From NCBI GenBank assembly GCA_963714425.1, contig CAVQOI010000004.1:62001-126000 (forward strand): DNA of 64,000 nucleotides. Reading direction: 5' to 3'. The DNA is from DATCYX01 sp963714425 (GTDB lineage: Bacteria > Chloroflexota > Anaerolineae > Anaerolineales > UBA4823). Position 1 is the first letter of the stretch. Each line of letters begins with the position of its first letter. Made by a program: the position numbers and the translations under genes. The notes under the pieces are model-generated. The model did no database searches and was not told the origin of the DNA. It was given only the letters and a program-made list of their open reading frames with translations. Of the stretch, positions 8,790 through 17,201 are shown piece by piece.

Positions 8790-9752
8790 ATGGAATACAG
8801 ATTTCTAGGCAGCACTGGCCTAAAAGTGTCCGAACTATGCATGGGCACGATGCAGTTTGGTTGGACCGCGGATGAAGACCTGTCCTTGCAAATATCAAGC
8901 GCCGCCTTCGATAAAGGCATCAATTTTTTTGATACTGCGGATGTTTACTCTCGTTGGGTCGAGGGTAACGCAGGCGGCGTCGCTGAGACCTTCCTGGGCA
9001 ACTGGATGAAAGCTAGAAAAATACCCCGCAATCAAATCGTGCTCGCCACCAAAGTCCGCTCAAGGGTTGGCGACGGACCGAATGATGAGGGTTTGTCGCG
9101 TATACACATTAATGACGCTGTTGATGCATCGTTGCGCAGATTGCAGACCGATTACATCGATCTGTACCAGGCTCATTGGCTCGATGAGCACACGCCCATC
9201 GAAGAAACGCTGCGGGCTTTCGAGGATTTAATCTCTCAGGGAAAAGTCCGGTATATTGGTTGCTCTAACTATCCTGCCTGGCGTGTTGCTGAAGCTTTAT
9301 GGACCTCTGAGCACTACAACCTGTCTCGCTACGTGTGCATCCAGCCGCATTACAGCCTGGTGCACCGCGATGAATTTGAGCGTGAGCTGGCAGATGTCTG
9401 CCGGGCGTATGGTCTGGGGGTAATCCCTTACTCACCTTTAGGCGCTGGGTTCCTCTCCGGGAAATATCGCGAGGGGCAGACCCCAGAAAGTGTGCGCGCC
9501 CGCAGGGTGAGCCGTTACTTCAACGAGCGCAATTGGGCGCTGCTGAACAGCATGGAAGCCATCGGGAATGATAGAGGAGGGCACACGATCTCCCAAATCG
9601 CGCTGGCTTGGCTGCTCAGTGACCCCCTAATAACCAGTCCGATTATCGGCCCGCGCACACTGGAGCAATTAAATGACAACCTGGGTGCAGCCGGACTCCG
9701 GTTGACCCAGGAAGAAAAACAAAAGTTGGATGAAGACAGCCGCTGGGAGTAG
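8790..9752 (+). CDS. aldo/keto reductase
   Basis: An NADPH-dependent oxidoreductase with a TIM barrel. The 320-residue product shows the N-terminal MEYRFLGSTGLKVSELCMGTM signature, the catalytic tetrad region with FDTADVYSRW (Asp and Tyr) and VLATKV (Lys), the substrate-site QAHWLDEHTPIEET (His), and the C-terminal cofactor motif with IIGPRTLEQLNDNL. The subgroup is the YhdN/IolS-like potassium-channel-beta-related reductases; substrate unknown. GAAGGAG lies at proper distance upstream. It converges with the response-regulator gene, the two stop codons being three bases apart. Confidence 0.88.
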   Translation: MEYRFLGSTGLKVSELCMGTMQFGWTADEDLSLQISSAAFDKGINFFDTADVYSRWVEGNAGGVAETFLGNWMKARKIPRNQIVLATKVRSRVGDGPNDEGLSRIHINDAVDASLRRLQTDYIDLYQAHWLDEHTPIEETLRAFEDLISQGKVRYIGCSNYPAWRVAEALWTSEHYNLSRYVCIQPHYSLVHRDEFERELADVCRAYGLGVIPYSPLGAGFLSGKYREGQTPESVRARRVSRYFNERNWALLNSMEAIGNDRGGHTISQIALAWLLSDPLITSPIIGPRTLEQLNDNLGAAGLRLTQEEKQKLDEDSRWE

Positions 9753-9755
9753 CGA

Positions 9756-10727
9756 TCAAAACAAGCTCGCCCGGATGTTCTCCCAGGCATGGTCAAATGC
9801 TTGCACGACAAGTGGATCGAAATGTGTGCCGCTGCATCGGAGAATCTCTTCACGCGCTTCATCAGGAGTGAGTGCTTTGCGATAGGCGCGAGAAGTGATC
9901 ATCGCATCCAGCGAATCTGCGACCGCAACAATACGCGCTGACATAGGGATATCATCCCCTGCCAGGCTATCCGGATATCCTGATCCATCCCAACGCTCGT
10001 GATGGTGCCGGATGATGGGTAGCGCGGGGAGCAGATAACTTATGTTTTTAACCATCTCCGCCCCAATCAGCGGGTGCTTTCTCATCTCTACCCATTCTTG
10101 CTCATTTAGAGGTCCGGGCTTTCTCAGAACACTTTCCACGATGTGGATCTTGCCAATGTCGTGCAGGATGCTACCATACGCCAATTGGTTCTTATAACCG
10201 TCTGTCCACCCTAACTGCCGCGCGATCTCCAGTGAGTGATTGCGCACTCGCTCGACGTGCCCTCTCGTATAGTGATCCCGCAACTCAATGGCATTGGCGA
10301 GCATGATCAGGCTTGATTCATATGCTTGTTCTAATTGCACGAGCAAGAGCTGCTGGCTGCGATTCAAGCGGGAGCGAACGGTAGTCACTAGTTCCTGGCG
10401 CGTGATGGGCTTGACCAGATAATCCTCAACCCCAAGCCGTTTTCCAGCAAACACGTCATCCCTGCCACGTCGCGCCGTGAGGAAGATGAAGGGGATCGAC
10501 ACCCATTCTGCTTTGGCACGCACCTCTTCAAAAAATGAATAACCGTCCATCTCCGGCATAGCGATATCCGAGAGAATCAAGTCGGGTACCCTGGTCTTCA
10601 TCTTATCGAGCGCGTCGAACCCATGTACTGCAGACAATGCAATAAATCCCTCGTTTGAAAGCAAGTCCTTCAAGCCCTCACGCAAGACATCGTTATCTTC
10701 TACAACAAGGATTGTTTCTCCAGCCAT
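9756..10727 (-). CDS. response regulator with receiver and HD-GYP c-di-GMP phosphodiesterase output
   Basis: The receiver domain (residues 1-120) has the acidic pair VVEDN, the phospho-acceptor in LILSDIAMPEMDGY, the conserved Thr in FIFLTAR and the Lys in YLVKPI. A coiled linker leads to an HD-GYP domain (about 140-320) with HDIGK and the HHERWDGSGYP motif, which in this family hydrolyses cyclic di-GMP. The gene overlaps the 3' end of the kinase gene by 28 bases and has GGAG at proper spacing. It takes the place of ComA in an X-Q-P-A-like gene order, so the output of the presumed peptide signal would be a lower cyclic di-GMP level rather than direct DNA binding. That last point is inference. 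Confidence 0.92.
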   Translation of the reverse strand: MAGETILVVEDNDVLREGLKDLLSNEGFIALSAVHGFDALDKMKTRVPDLILSDIAMPEMDGYSFFEEVRAKAEWVSIPFIFLTARRGRDDVFAGKRLGVEDYLVKPITRQELVTTVRSRLNRSQQLLLVQLEQAYESSLIMLANAIELRDHYTRGHVERVRNHSLEIARQLGWTDGYKNQLAYGSILHDIGKIHIVESVLRKPGPLNEQEWVEMRKHPLIGAEMVKNISYLLPALPIIRHHHERWDGSGYPDSLAGDDIPMSARIVAVADSLDAMITSRAYRKALTPDEAREEILRCSGTHFDPLVVQAFDHAWENIRASLF

Positions 10728-12991
10728 TCTTCTCCTACCAGCGCCTTGAAGCGCAATGTGAATTTTGAACCCCGACCAGCTTCGCTGTGCACATCGATCT
10801 TAGTGTCGTGCATATCCGCAATCTCTTTTACGATCGCCAAACCTAATCCAGTACCATGGATTTTGCTTTGGCGAACGAGCCTGCCTCGGTAAAATCTCTC
10901 AAAAATGTGCGGCAAGTCCTCGCGATCGATGCCTATTCCGGTGTCTTCGACCTCAAGATAAACCTGACCATCCGAGAAACTCGTGCTTATGTTCACTTCT
11001 CCTTTAGGAGTATAGTGGATTGCGTTGGCAACCAGGTTTGTCACCACGCGAGATATCTGGTTGTGCTCTCCCTGGATGTATGGAAGCTCCAGTGCAGGTT
11101 TGAAATTAAGTTGTAAGCCTGTGGCTTCAGCTAGGGGACGGATTGCAGTAACAACTTGCTGGGATAGCATATTGAGGTCGATCTGCGTGAATTCGAAGCG
11201 TTTATCTTTGCCCACAGCTAACCTCGATAGGTCGAGGATATCTTCGACCAGCTTCATCAACAAATTACTTTGATCTCTGAGTACATCGAGGTAATGAACG
11301 CGTTTTTCGGGTGTAGCGTCTGCCATCAGATCGAGATACAGGCTGATATTGGTCGTTGGAGTTCGCAGCTCGTGGGACACATCCGAAACAAAGAGATCCT
11401 TCAAGCGATCAAGCTCCTTGTGATGGGTGATATCTCGTTGGCTGCCTACATAACCGATCGTGCGACCGAACTCATTTCGCAAAGGCGCCATGGTAATGTG
11501 TACGTCGTAGCGGCTTTCATCTTTTTTAATCCCAACACTCTCCCGCGTCCAGACGGCACCATTTTGGGTCACCTTGCGAATATCATTTTGAACCGCCGCT
11601 GGGTCTCCCAAATCATACAGGTCCCACATTGGATAACCGGTGAGCTCGCCCTGTCCGTAGCCTGTTTGGGTCTCATAAGTGGCGTTCACGTCGAGCAGTG
11701 TCCCATCCAAATCAGTGACCACAACCCCCTCTCCCACACTCGAGAGGATGGCTTCCAAATATTTCTTGGATTCAGAAAGCTCCTCGGTCCGTTCCAGCAC
11801 GCGCTGTTCAAGCATGGCGTTGTGCTGCCGCAGGCGTGTAACCAGGTGGATATTTTCTATTAATGGGGCTATACCACGGGCAACCACTCGCAGGATATCC
11901 GTGTCTTCGCCACCGAAGATATCACCCCCGAGCTTTGGCCCCAATGCCATCAAACCGAGAACATTGCCATGCCCGATAATCGGAACCCAGAGGTAAGCCT
12001 GTTCGCTATTGAGCAAGTTAAGCTCCGCTGGCGAGAGGCTGGCCTGGCTGAGCGCTTCTCGCAGGACCGACCTCTCTACTGCGCCCCCTACATTCAATAA
12101 ATAGGACAGGCTGCTGCGCGGCAAGGGAGTGTAGGTAGAACGGGCGATTTCAGAATCAAGCTGTGAAGGCAAAACGGTGATAACGGAAAAATCTCCATCT
12201 AGATCAGCCAGGAAAACGCACGCTTCCTCCAAACGAATAGTATTGACCAGCCGGCTGCAGGCTGTATCTGCGAGTTTCTGTAGGTCGGTGATCTGCTCCA
12301 GGCCATGGGTGATCATCGAAACTGCACTACGATAGTCATACCAACCACCATAGAAAATCGTATCCACGAAGCGTTGTACAAAGCGATTGGTAGGACTGAA
12401 CACTGTTGCCAATATCAATACCAGCAAGGTATTGATCGCAAGTCCTTTGAAGATAAGATCCGGGAGCAGCCTGTCTAATCCATAGGAGAACAGGAGGTAG
12501 ATCACCCCTAAAGATGAATACACAAGGATAAACGTCGCCCCACGATTGACATGCCGCTCAATCTCAATGAGCCGGTAGCGGAATATCGCGAACCCATAGG
12601 TCAATGGAAGGATGCCGAGAAACAAAAAAAGGACGGCTTGTGGCAGGATTGTCTCACCGACCAATGCGTTAGGCACTACACCAAGGACGAGGAGGGGTAA
12701 AAGACTGATCACCCCCCCTAACATGACGATACGGATCTTACTACGCACGCCAGCGGTTGTCGCATTTCGATAGGAATAAACAAATAATCCAATGACTACC
12801 AGGAAGCAAAGCCCCAGGAAATACCTGCTGCCAGAAAATAGTTGGTTAGCCCAAAAACTACCCACTTGAAGGCTGCCAAAATACGCATAGAGCAAACCTC
12901 CGCTTACACCCAGCAGGTATAACCCAGTAATGAAAAATACGTTGTCGTGGGATTGATTGGCCTTGGGGAAAATTAAAATGGAAGTGAACAA
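10700..12991 (-). CDS. ComP-like sensor histidine kinase, main reading frame (multi-TM, GAF, PAS, HisKA, HATPase)
   Basis: This frame holds about six or seven membrane helices (to about residue 200), a GAF domain (about 225-380), a PAS domain (about 410-520, with GEGVVVTDLDGTLLDVN), a HisKA domain with the phospho-acceptor histidine in DVSHELRTPTT, and an ATPase domain with NLVANAIHYTP, VEDTGIGI and GTGLGLAIVKE. The frame has no true start: it opens right after a TAA at 12992-12994 and the real gene continues upstream to 13554 in other frames (see the next entry). It precedes and overlaps the response-regulator gene. The kinase core is HisKA-type, unlike the HisKA_3 core of Bacillus ComP. Confidence 0.85.
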   Translation of the reverse strand: MFTSILIFPKANQSHDNVFFITGLYLLGVSGGLLYAYFGSLQVGSFWANQLFSGSRYFLGLCFLVVIGLFVYSYRNATTAGVRSKIRIVMLGGVISLLPLLVLGVVPNALVGETILPQAVLFLFLGILPLTYGFAIFRYRLIEIERHVNRGATFILVYSSLGVIYLLFSYGLDRLLPDLIFKGLAINTLLVLILATVFSPTNRFVQRFVDTIFYGGWYDYRSAVSMITHGLEQITDLQKLADTACSRLVNTIRLEEACVFLADLDGDFSVITVLPSQLDSEIARSTYTPLPRSSLSYLLNVGGAVERSVLREALSQASLSPAELNLLNSEQAYLWVPIIGHGNVLGLMALGPKLGGDIFGGEDTDILRVVARGIAPLIENIHLVTRLRQHNAMLEQRVLERTEELSESKKYLEAILSSVGEGVVVTDLDGTLLDVNATYETQTGYGQGELTGYPMWDLYDLGDPAAVQNDIRKVTQNGAVWTRESVGIKKDESRYDVHITMAPLRNEFGRTIGYVGSQRDITHHKELDRLKDLFVSDVSHELRTPTTNISLYLDLMADATPEKRVHYLDVLRDQSNLLMKLVEDILDLSRLAVGKDKRFEFTQIDLNMLSQQVVTAIRPLAEATGLQLNFKPALELPYIQGEHNQISRVVTNLVANAIHYTPKGEVNISTSFSDGQVYLEVEDTGIGIDREDLPHIFERFYRGRLVRQSKIHGTGLGLAIVKEIADMHDTKIDVHSEAGRGSKFTLRFKALVGEEWLEKQSLL

Positions 12992-13554
12992 TTAATGGGC
13001 CACTATACCAAAGCAAAAAACAGAGCGACTTGAATCGTCCAGATTGGGGCAAATGATGAAATATCCTCCAGCGACCAGGGTTGCAGCTGTAATCTGGAAA
13101 AACAAAAAGAAAACGTTCGAAGCTTCTTGGGTAGGCTTAAATGCTTGAACACCCACACCAATAGCCCAAAAGATCAGCGCTACGAATAATGGAGCAAAAC
13201 GATGGAAGCGTTCTATCCAAGGAGACTCAGCCAAAGTAAAGGTAGAGATCGATGATCTGACTATCTCCCGCTGAACAGTCACTTCGACTTCATCGCCTGC
13301 ATGCTTGTGTGGGTAGAACGGTTGGGCATGGCTCAAAGGCACGCCATCGATAAATTTAATTACATCCCCGGCTCGCAATACATTCTCCGCCGGGCTATCT
13401 GGATCGAGCCCAAATTGCACCAGCAGGGTTGTAAACATATAATGCCATCATACGGATAGGTCAATCCCAGCGAAATCCCCCAGAGCAGGAACGCGAGGAC
13501 AGCCAACGCGCCAATAAAAGGAAGGCTAAGCCACCAACGCTGTGAGTTGATCAT
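12992..13554 (-). pseudogene. N-terminal part of the ComP-like kinase (TM, PDZ, TM), broken by frame shifts
   Basis: The gene appears to start with ATG at 13554: MINSQRWWLSLPFIGALAVL, a membrane helix ending TYPYDGI near 13446. The next part is one frame over and encodes an extracytoplasmic PDZ-like domain (GLDPDSPAENVLRAGDVI, IDGVPL, 13440 to about 13260), then two helices to about 13030. Around 13025 a stretch in a third frame reads WYSGPLIVHFHFNFP, which fits the conserved membrane motif of such sensors better than the frame that runs into TAA at 12992. The main frame resumes near 12975. Each shift maps to a short run of T or C. TM-PDZ-multiTM is also the sensor layout of Bacillus ComP as I recall it. 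This is either real decay or base-calling error. Confidence 0.65.
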
Positions 13555-13711
13555 GTCTTGCGCACGCAGTACCTATAATAAAGAATTCTATCATAACGAT
13601 ATTCGTATCATTGCGCGATCGACGAACCTATTAAAACTGTTGGCTATTAAAAAGCATAAGTTCTACAAGCATCATTCGCTCATAGAACTCTTCAATATAC
13701 CTTCTGAAGCA

Positions 13712-14665
13712 CTACATACGGTCGATATATTTAGCCAGGATATCCCTTTCCGAAGGGTTGGTCTGAGCGATCTCCAGTGCTTCCCAGGCTAACCTCTTAT
13801 GTCGCTCGATCTCGATCCTTATATACTCGGCAGCGCCAGCGGCATCCAAAGTTTCGATTGCATTGTTCGCAGCATCCGGATCACTTGGAGCATTTCGCAA
13901 ATACTCTTGGAACAATACAGATTGCTCCGGCGGTAAGACTTCGAGGGCATAGACCACTGGCAGAGAGCGTTTAAATTGGAGTTTTTGACCAGGAACAGCT
14001 GTCTGTCGGCTAATGCTCACTTCATCGAGATCATCTTTAATCTGCACAAGCAGGCCGAGATGGCAGCCAAACTTGGCATATGCGTCTAAGATAATCTCAT
14101 CTTTGATAGCCAGACGTGCGCCTCCCCAGCAAGCCATAGAGAAGAAGGCACCGGATTTTGTCGCTGCTTGCTGCCAGTATTGCTCAAGGGTCGGGAGGGG
14201 AATTGTCAGATCGGCGTATTGCCCGCTGCACATGATCAAAAACGTGCTGTAGAATTTTCGGGTGATCTCTGAAGCGGCAGCCCGGCTGTAGTCGTTCTCA
14301 TGCAGTGTATGTAGCGCCAGGGAGGCCGAGAAAAACAAACCCGATGCGGTACTCAGCGCAACCCCAGCGCCTTGATCAGCCCACCAGGGGTCAGGTTCAT
14401 CCCCATCCTGCACGCTGTCCATCAAGTGTGCAGCAGTAAAAAATTGAAGCCAGGCAAGCGTGAGTTGGTCTGCCCATTCGGGAAGCCCTCCGGCAGCCTG
14501 GCAGCATACTCCGGGCAGGGATGCCCAGTAGGATAGTTCTTCCAAAGAAGATGAATTATCCTGGTTCCCGGCATTTAATGCCAAGCGCATGACCTGTTGA
14601 AAATCAGGCCATGCGCCAGTGCTTTTCCATAAGTTATTTAGTTTTTCGCTGAGCGCTTTATTCAA
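13712..14665 (-). CDS. ComQ-like isoprenyl synthase / peptide prenyltransferase
   Basis: A 317-residue all-alpha member of the trans-isoprenyl diphosphate synthase fold. The first aspartate-rich site is atypical (HLMDSVQDGDEPD) and the second is QIKDDLDE, the combination expected of divergent members such as ComQ, which prenylates the Trp of the ComX pheromone. Ordinary polyprenyl synthases carry a clean DDxxD at the first site. The start is a TTG at 14665, five bases after the stop of the small precursor gene, so the two are probably translationally coupled. The neighbours (precursor upstream, PDZ-type sensor kinase downstream) are what suggest ComQ rather than isoprenoid synthesis. Function is inferred from fold and context. 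Confidence 0.75.
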   Translation of the reverse strand: MNKALSEKLNNLWKSTGAWPDFQQVMRLALNAGNQDNSSSLEELSYWASLPGVCCQAAGGLPEWADQLTLAWLQFFTAAHLMDSVQDGDEPDPWWADQGAGVALSTASGLFFSASLALHTLHENDYSRAAASEITRKFYSTFLIMCSGQYADLTIPLPTLEQYWQQAATKSGAFFSMACWGGARLAIKDEIILDAYAKFGCHLGLLVQIKDDLDEVSISRQTAVPGQKLQFKRSLPVVYALEVLPPEQSVLFQEYLRNAPSDPDAANNAIETLDAAGAAEYIRIEIERHKRLAWEALEIAQTNPSERDILAKYIDRM

Positions 14666-14679
14666 ACCGCTTAGCGGTT
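14665..14679. repeat. palindrome over the precursor stop and the comQ-like start
   Basis: AACCGC-TTA-GCGGTT is a perfect 6-bp inverted repeat with a 3-base loop. The loop is the TAA stop codon of the small precursor gene (minus strand), and one arm runs into the TTG start of the ComQ-like gene. In mRNA it would fold over the intercistronic junction and could set the ratio of precursor to enzyme. It is too short to be a terminator. Confidence 0.5.
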
Positions 14680-14883
14680 CCAGCCGCCAGCCTTGGTCTT
14701 GGCGAGGGATACGATGCGTGTCTTCTCCTCATCCCCCCGTCGATGAGCTGTGAGAATAAATGCAAGCTCCTCTCGACTCAGCTGAAATCCACGCCGATCC
14801 AGGGTTAATTCCGGCGCAGAAAAAAGCTGCGAAGCGAAATCGCGATCCGTCGACATTTTGTAGACAACTTGGGCGAGTGTCAT
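14671..14883 (-). CDS. small ComX-like precursor peptide with C-terminal Gly-Gly-Trp-Asn-Arg
   Basis: A 70-residue peptide starting MTLAQVVYKMSTDRDFASQL and ending KTKAGGWNR. The N-terminal two thirds (short helix, DRDFASQLFSAPEL, FQLSREELAFIL) resemble leader regions of RiPP precursors of the Franean1_4349 kind. The only tryptophan is third from the C-terminus, as in ComX of Bacillus subtilis 168, where that Trp is prenylated. The ATG at 14883 has GGAGG five bases upstream; a longer reading to 15015 lacks support. It is the first gene after a strong promoter and directly precedes the ComQ-like gene. A role as a prenylated signal peptide is inference from these points together. Confidence 0.7.
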   Translation of the reverse strand: MTLAQVVYKMSTDRDFASQLFSAPELTLDRRGFQLSREELAFILTAHRRGDEEKTRIVSLAKTKAGGWNR

Positions 14884-15075
14884 TATGGCCTCCACAACAG
14901 AAGAAGAATAACGTGCAAAACCGGGGGTGTAATTTATTCTCTGTGTTCCTGTTGTTGTATGGCACCTCCTGTGTGACGACCGACTGTGTTCTATGAAGTA
15001 GAACTTTGAATACAACGATCCTTACAATATGGTTAGAAACAATTTAATATTACTGACAATCGTGAAAGTAGTTAC

Positions 15076-15104
15076 AAAATATCACAAGAAAAGTGTTTTG
15101 TCAA
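15076..15104 (-). promoter_or_regulatory. sigma-70-type promoter of the precursor/ComQ-like/kinase/regulator operon
   Basis: On the minus strand TTGACA (15104-15099), a 17-base spacer and TATTTT (15081-15076) form a near-consensus promoter. Transcription would start near 15069, giving a leader of about 185 bases before the precursor ATG at 14883. No known riboswitch was recognised in the leader. Confidence 0.7.
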
Positions 15105-15399
15105 GCAACAATTTCATCCTATTGTTGGTGATTTTTATCATGCATCCATACCTGTTCCAGGCGTAAAATCCCGCCCATGGCAGCATTGTTCCACCTGTTT
15201 GATCATGGTATTATCGCAGCACGATCGTCGCCTAGCTCGCATGGCAGCAATCCTTCACTTGTTGCTGGTAAAAATGATGGAGGACGTTCATTACTGATAA
15301 CCCCTGACCTCGATAAGTGTTGCGCCCAGAACACCGTTCCTTGGTATGCTAAAATAGCCAAAGTTATTGTTTCTGCCATCCACTTTTTAAGGAATCACG

Positions 15400-16320
15400 A
15401 TGACGTTACCCAGCGAAGTGCACACGATTGATCTCCAATTTATGGGTATCCCCGGAACGATTGCAAGCTATCTCATACCCCATGCCCAGGGCGCGGTGCT
15501 CGTGGAGTGCGGCCCTTCCTCAACCTTACCCGCCCTCATCGATGGCTTAAAGACCTATGGATTTGCACCATCCAGCATTACCGATGTATTGCTAACCCAC
15601 ATCCACCTGGATCACGCCGGCGCAGCGGGCTGGTTTGCTCGCCGAGGGGCACGCATCCATGTGCATCCTGTAGGTGCCCCACACCTTCGAGATCCGCAAA
15701 AATTACTTGCTAGTGCCAGGCGGATCTATGGAGAAAGTATGGACAACCTGTGGGGTGAGTTTCTCCCTGTGCCAGCGGATAATCTCAGCATCCCCAAAAA
15801 TGGAGAGCTGATTAAAATAGGCGAGCTGCGCTTTATTGCTGTGGACACACCTGGCCATGCCGATCACCATTTTGTATACCTGCTCGAAGATCTCTGTTTC
15901 GCCGGTGATATCGCCGGTGTACGCCTGCACGGACATCAACACATCCGGCTCCCGATGCCGCCGCCCGATTTTCATATAGGGAAGTGGCGAATGAGCTTAC
16001 AACGCCTGCGTGAGCTACCCATCCAGCGCATCGCCCCAACCCATTTCGGTATATTTTCGGACGCAACATGGCAACTCGCAGAACTTGCCAGCGCTCTTGA
16101 TGAAGTAGAAGCCTGGATTGAGGCCACACTTCCCAGCGACCCTCCCATCGAGAGATTAAATGAGCTGTTCATCGATTGGTATCACCAGCGTTCCCTGAGC
16201 CAGGGCATCTCGCAAGCAGTGATCGCTGAATATGAAGCCGCCAATCCATCCTGGATGTCATCCTATGGCATCCAGCGATATTGGAAGAAGATCCATAGTG
16301 AAAAGCAAGGACCAGCCTGA
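15400..16320 (+). CDS. MBL-fold metallo-hydrolase
   Basis: A beta-lactamase-fold hydrolase of 306 residues. The metal-binding motif THIHLDHAGAAG is at about residues 66-77; further ligands are expected at DTPGHADHH (about 149-157), the Asp of FAGDIAG and a C-terminal THFG. The subgroup resembles glyoxalase II-like and lactonase-like proteins; substrate unknown. AAGGA precedes the ATG. An extended -10 (TG-C-TAAAAT at 15347-15355) about 45 bases upstream may be its promoter. Its end overlaps the zinc-ribbon gene that follows. Confidence 0.85.
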   Translation: MTLPSEVHTIDLQFMGIPGTIASYLIPHAQGAVLVECGPSSTLPALIDGLKTYGFAPSSITDVLLTHIHLDHAGAAGWFARRGARIHVHPVGAPHLRDPQKLLASARRIYGESMDNLWGEFLPVPADNLSIPKNGELIKIGELRFIAVDTPGHADHHFVYLLEDLCFAGDIAGVRLHGHQHIRLPMPPPDFHIGKWRMSLQRLRELPIQRIAPTHFGIFSDATWQLAELASALDEVEAWIEATLPSDPPIERLNELFIDWYHQRSLSQGISQAVIAEYEAANPSWMSSYGIQRYWKKIHSEKQGPA

Positions 16321-16456
16321 ACCAGCAGAGGACAATCTCTCATCTCAGGAACCTTTAGATTTGGATGCCTGCCCGCGCTGCGGAGAACCAATTCTAGAAT
16401 TAATTTGGGGGCACACTAACTGCCCGCGGTGTGGATTGCATTTTGAGTGTTGCTGA
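16298..16456 (+). CDS. small zinc-ribbon protein
   Basis: A 52-residue peptide from a GTG start, with an acidic, polar N-terminal half and a C-terminal zinc ribbon made of CPRCGEPI and, 18 residues on, CPRCGLHFECC. It overlaps the end of the metallo-hydrolase gene by 23 bases and the start of the sirtuin gene by 26 bases, so all three are probably one transcription unit. Function unknown; the tight overlaps and intact cysteine pairs argue that it is a real gene. Confidence 0.6.
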   Translation: MKSKDQPEPAEDNLSSQEPLDLDACPRCGEPILELIWGHTNCPRCGLHFECC

Positions 16457-17201
16457 GTTTGAGACACCCGTAGACGTTATCCACATTATCAAGGGAGCCA
16501 GGAGTCTCGCAGTGCTTACCGGAGCTGGGATCTCTGCAGAGAGTGGCGTTCCCACGTTTCGCGATGCGCAAACGGGTCTTTGGGCGCGATATAAAGCTGA
16601 GGAGCTGGCTTCCCCACAAGCATTTCAAGACAACCCTCAATTGGTTTGGGACTGGTATACCTGGCGAAGACAACTGATCAAGCAGGCAAAGCCAAATCCA
16701 GGTCACACGGCGCTGGTACTGTTAGAGACCCATCTAGCTGAAAAAAGCGGCGAGTTCGTTCTGATCACACAAAATGTGGATGGTCTTCACCAACTTGCGG
16801 GCAGCCAGCAAGTGATCGAGTTGCACGGGAACATCTTACGGACAAAGTGTTTTGAAGAAAATGTTCCGGTCGAGCGATGGGAAGATTTAGGGGACATACC
16901 ACCGCGCTGCCCATCCTGTGGAGGCCTGCTCCGGCCAGATGTCGTATGGTTCGGAGAAAGTCTGCCTCCGCTTGCCCTGCTAAGGGCAAGGCGGATCGCT
17001 CAAAGATGCGATGTATTTTTGTCCATTGGTACATCTACCAACGTTGAGCCAGCTGCCTCTCTTCCCTATCTCGCCATAGAATCGGGTGCGACTGTGATTG
17101 AGATCAATCCAAATGAAACACCCCTCAGTCCCTACGCGAATTTTGTGTTGCGCGGTCCTGGGGGTGTGGTGCTCCCCTCTCTTGTCGCGCAACTCCCCTA
17201 A
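16431..17201 (+). CDS. cobB: NAD-dependent protein deacylase, class III-like sirtuin
   Basis: Removes acyl groups from lysine with NAD as co-substrate. The 256-residue product has GAGISAESGVPTFR, TQNVDGLHQLAGS with the catalytic His in IELHGN, and GTSTNVEPAASLP. The WYTWRR segment near residue 75 has the Tyr-x-x-Arg pair that in SIRT5 and CobB binds succinyl and malonyl groups, so desuccinylase activity is likely. Of the zinc ligands, CPSC is intact but the first pair is reduced to a single Cys (RTKCFEEN), so zinc binding may be altered. The GTG at 16431 is the first start; a TTG at 16443 is also possible. Confidence 0.85.
   Translation: MDCILSVAEFETPVDVIHIIKGARSLAVLTGAGISAESGVPTFRDAQTGLWARYKAEELASPQAFQDNPQLVWDWYTWRRQLIKQAKPNPGHTALVLLETHLAEKSGEFVLITQNVDGLHQLAGSQQVIELHGNILRTKCFEENVPVERWEDLGDIPPRCPSCGGLLRPDVVWFGESLPPLALLRARRIAQRCDVFLSIGTSTNVEPAASLPYLAIESGATVIEINPNETPLSPYANFVLRGPGGVVLPSLVAQLP

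Noticed and set aside
13712..14665. Housekeeping polyprenyl diphosphate synthase
   Set aside because: Not excluded, but the first Asp-rich motif is atypical and the gene lies between a Trp-ended precursor and a PDZ-type sensor kinase.
15177..15431. Plus-strand open frame of 84 codons upstream of the metallo-hydrolase
   Set aside because: It overlaps the metallo-hydrolase promoter and start and has no recognisable content.
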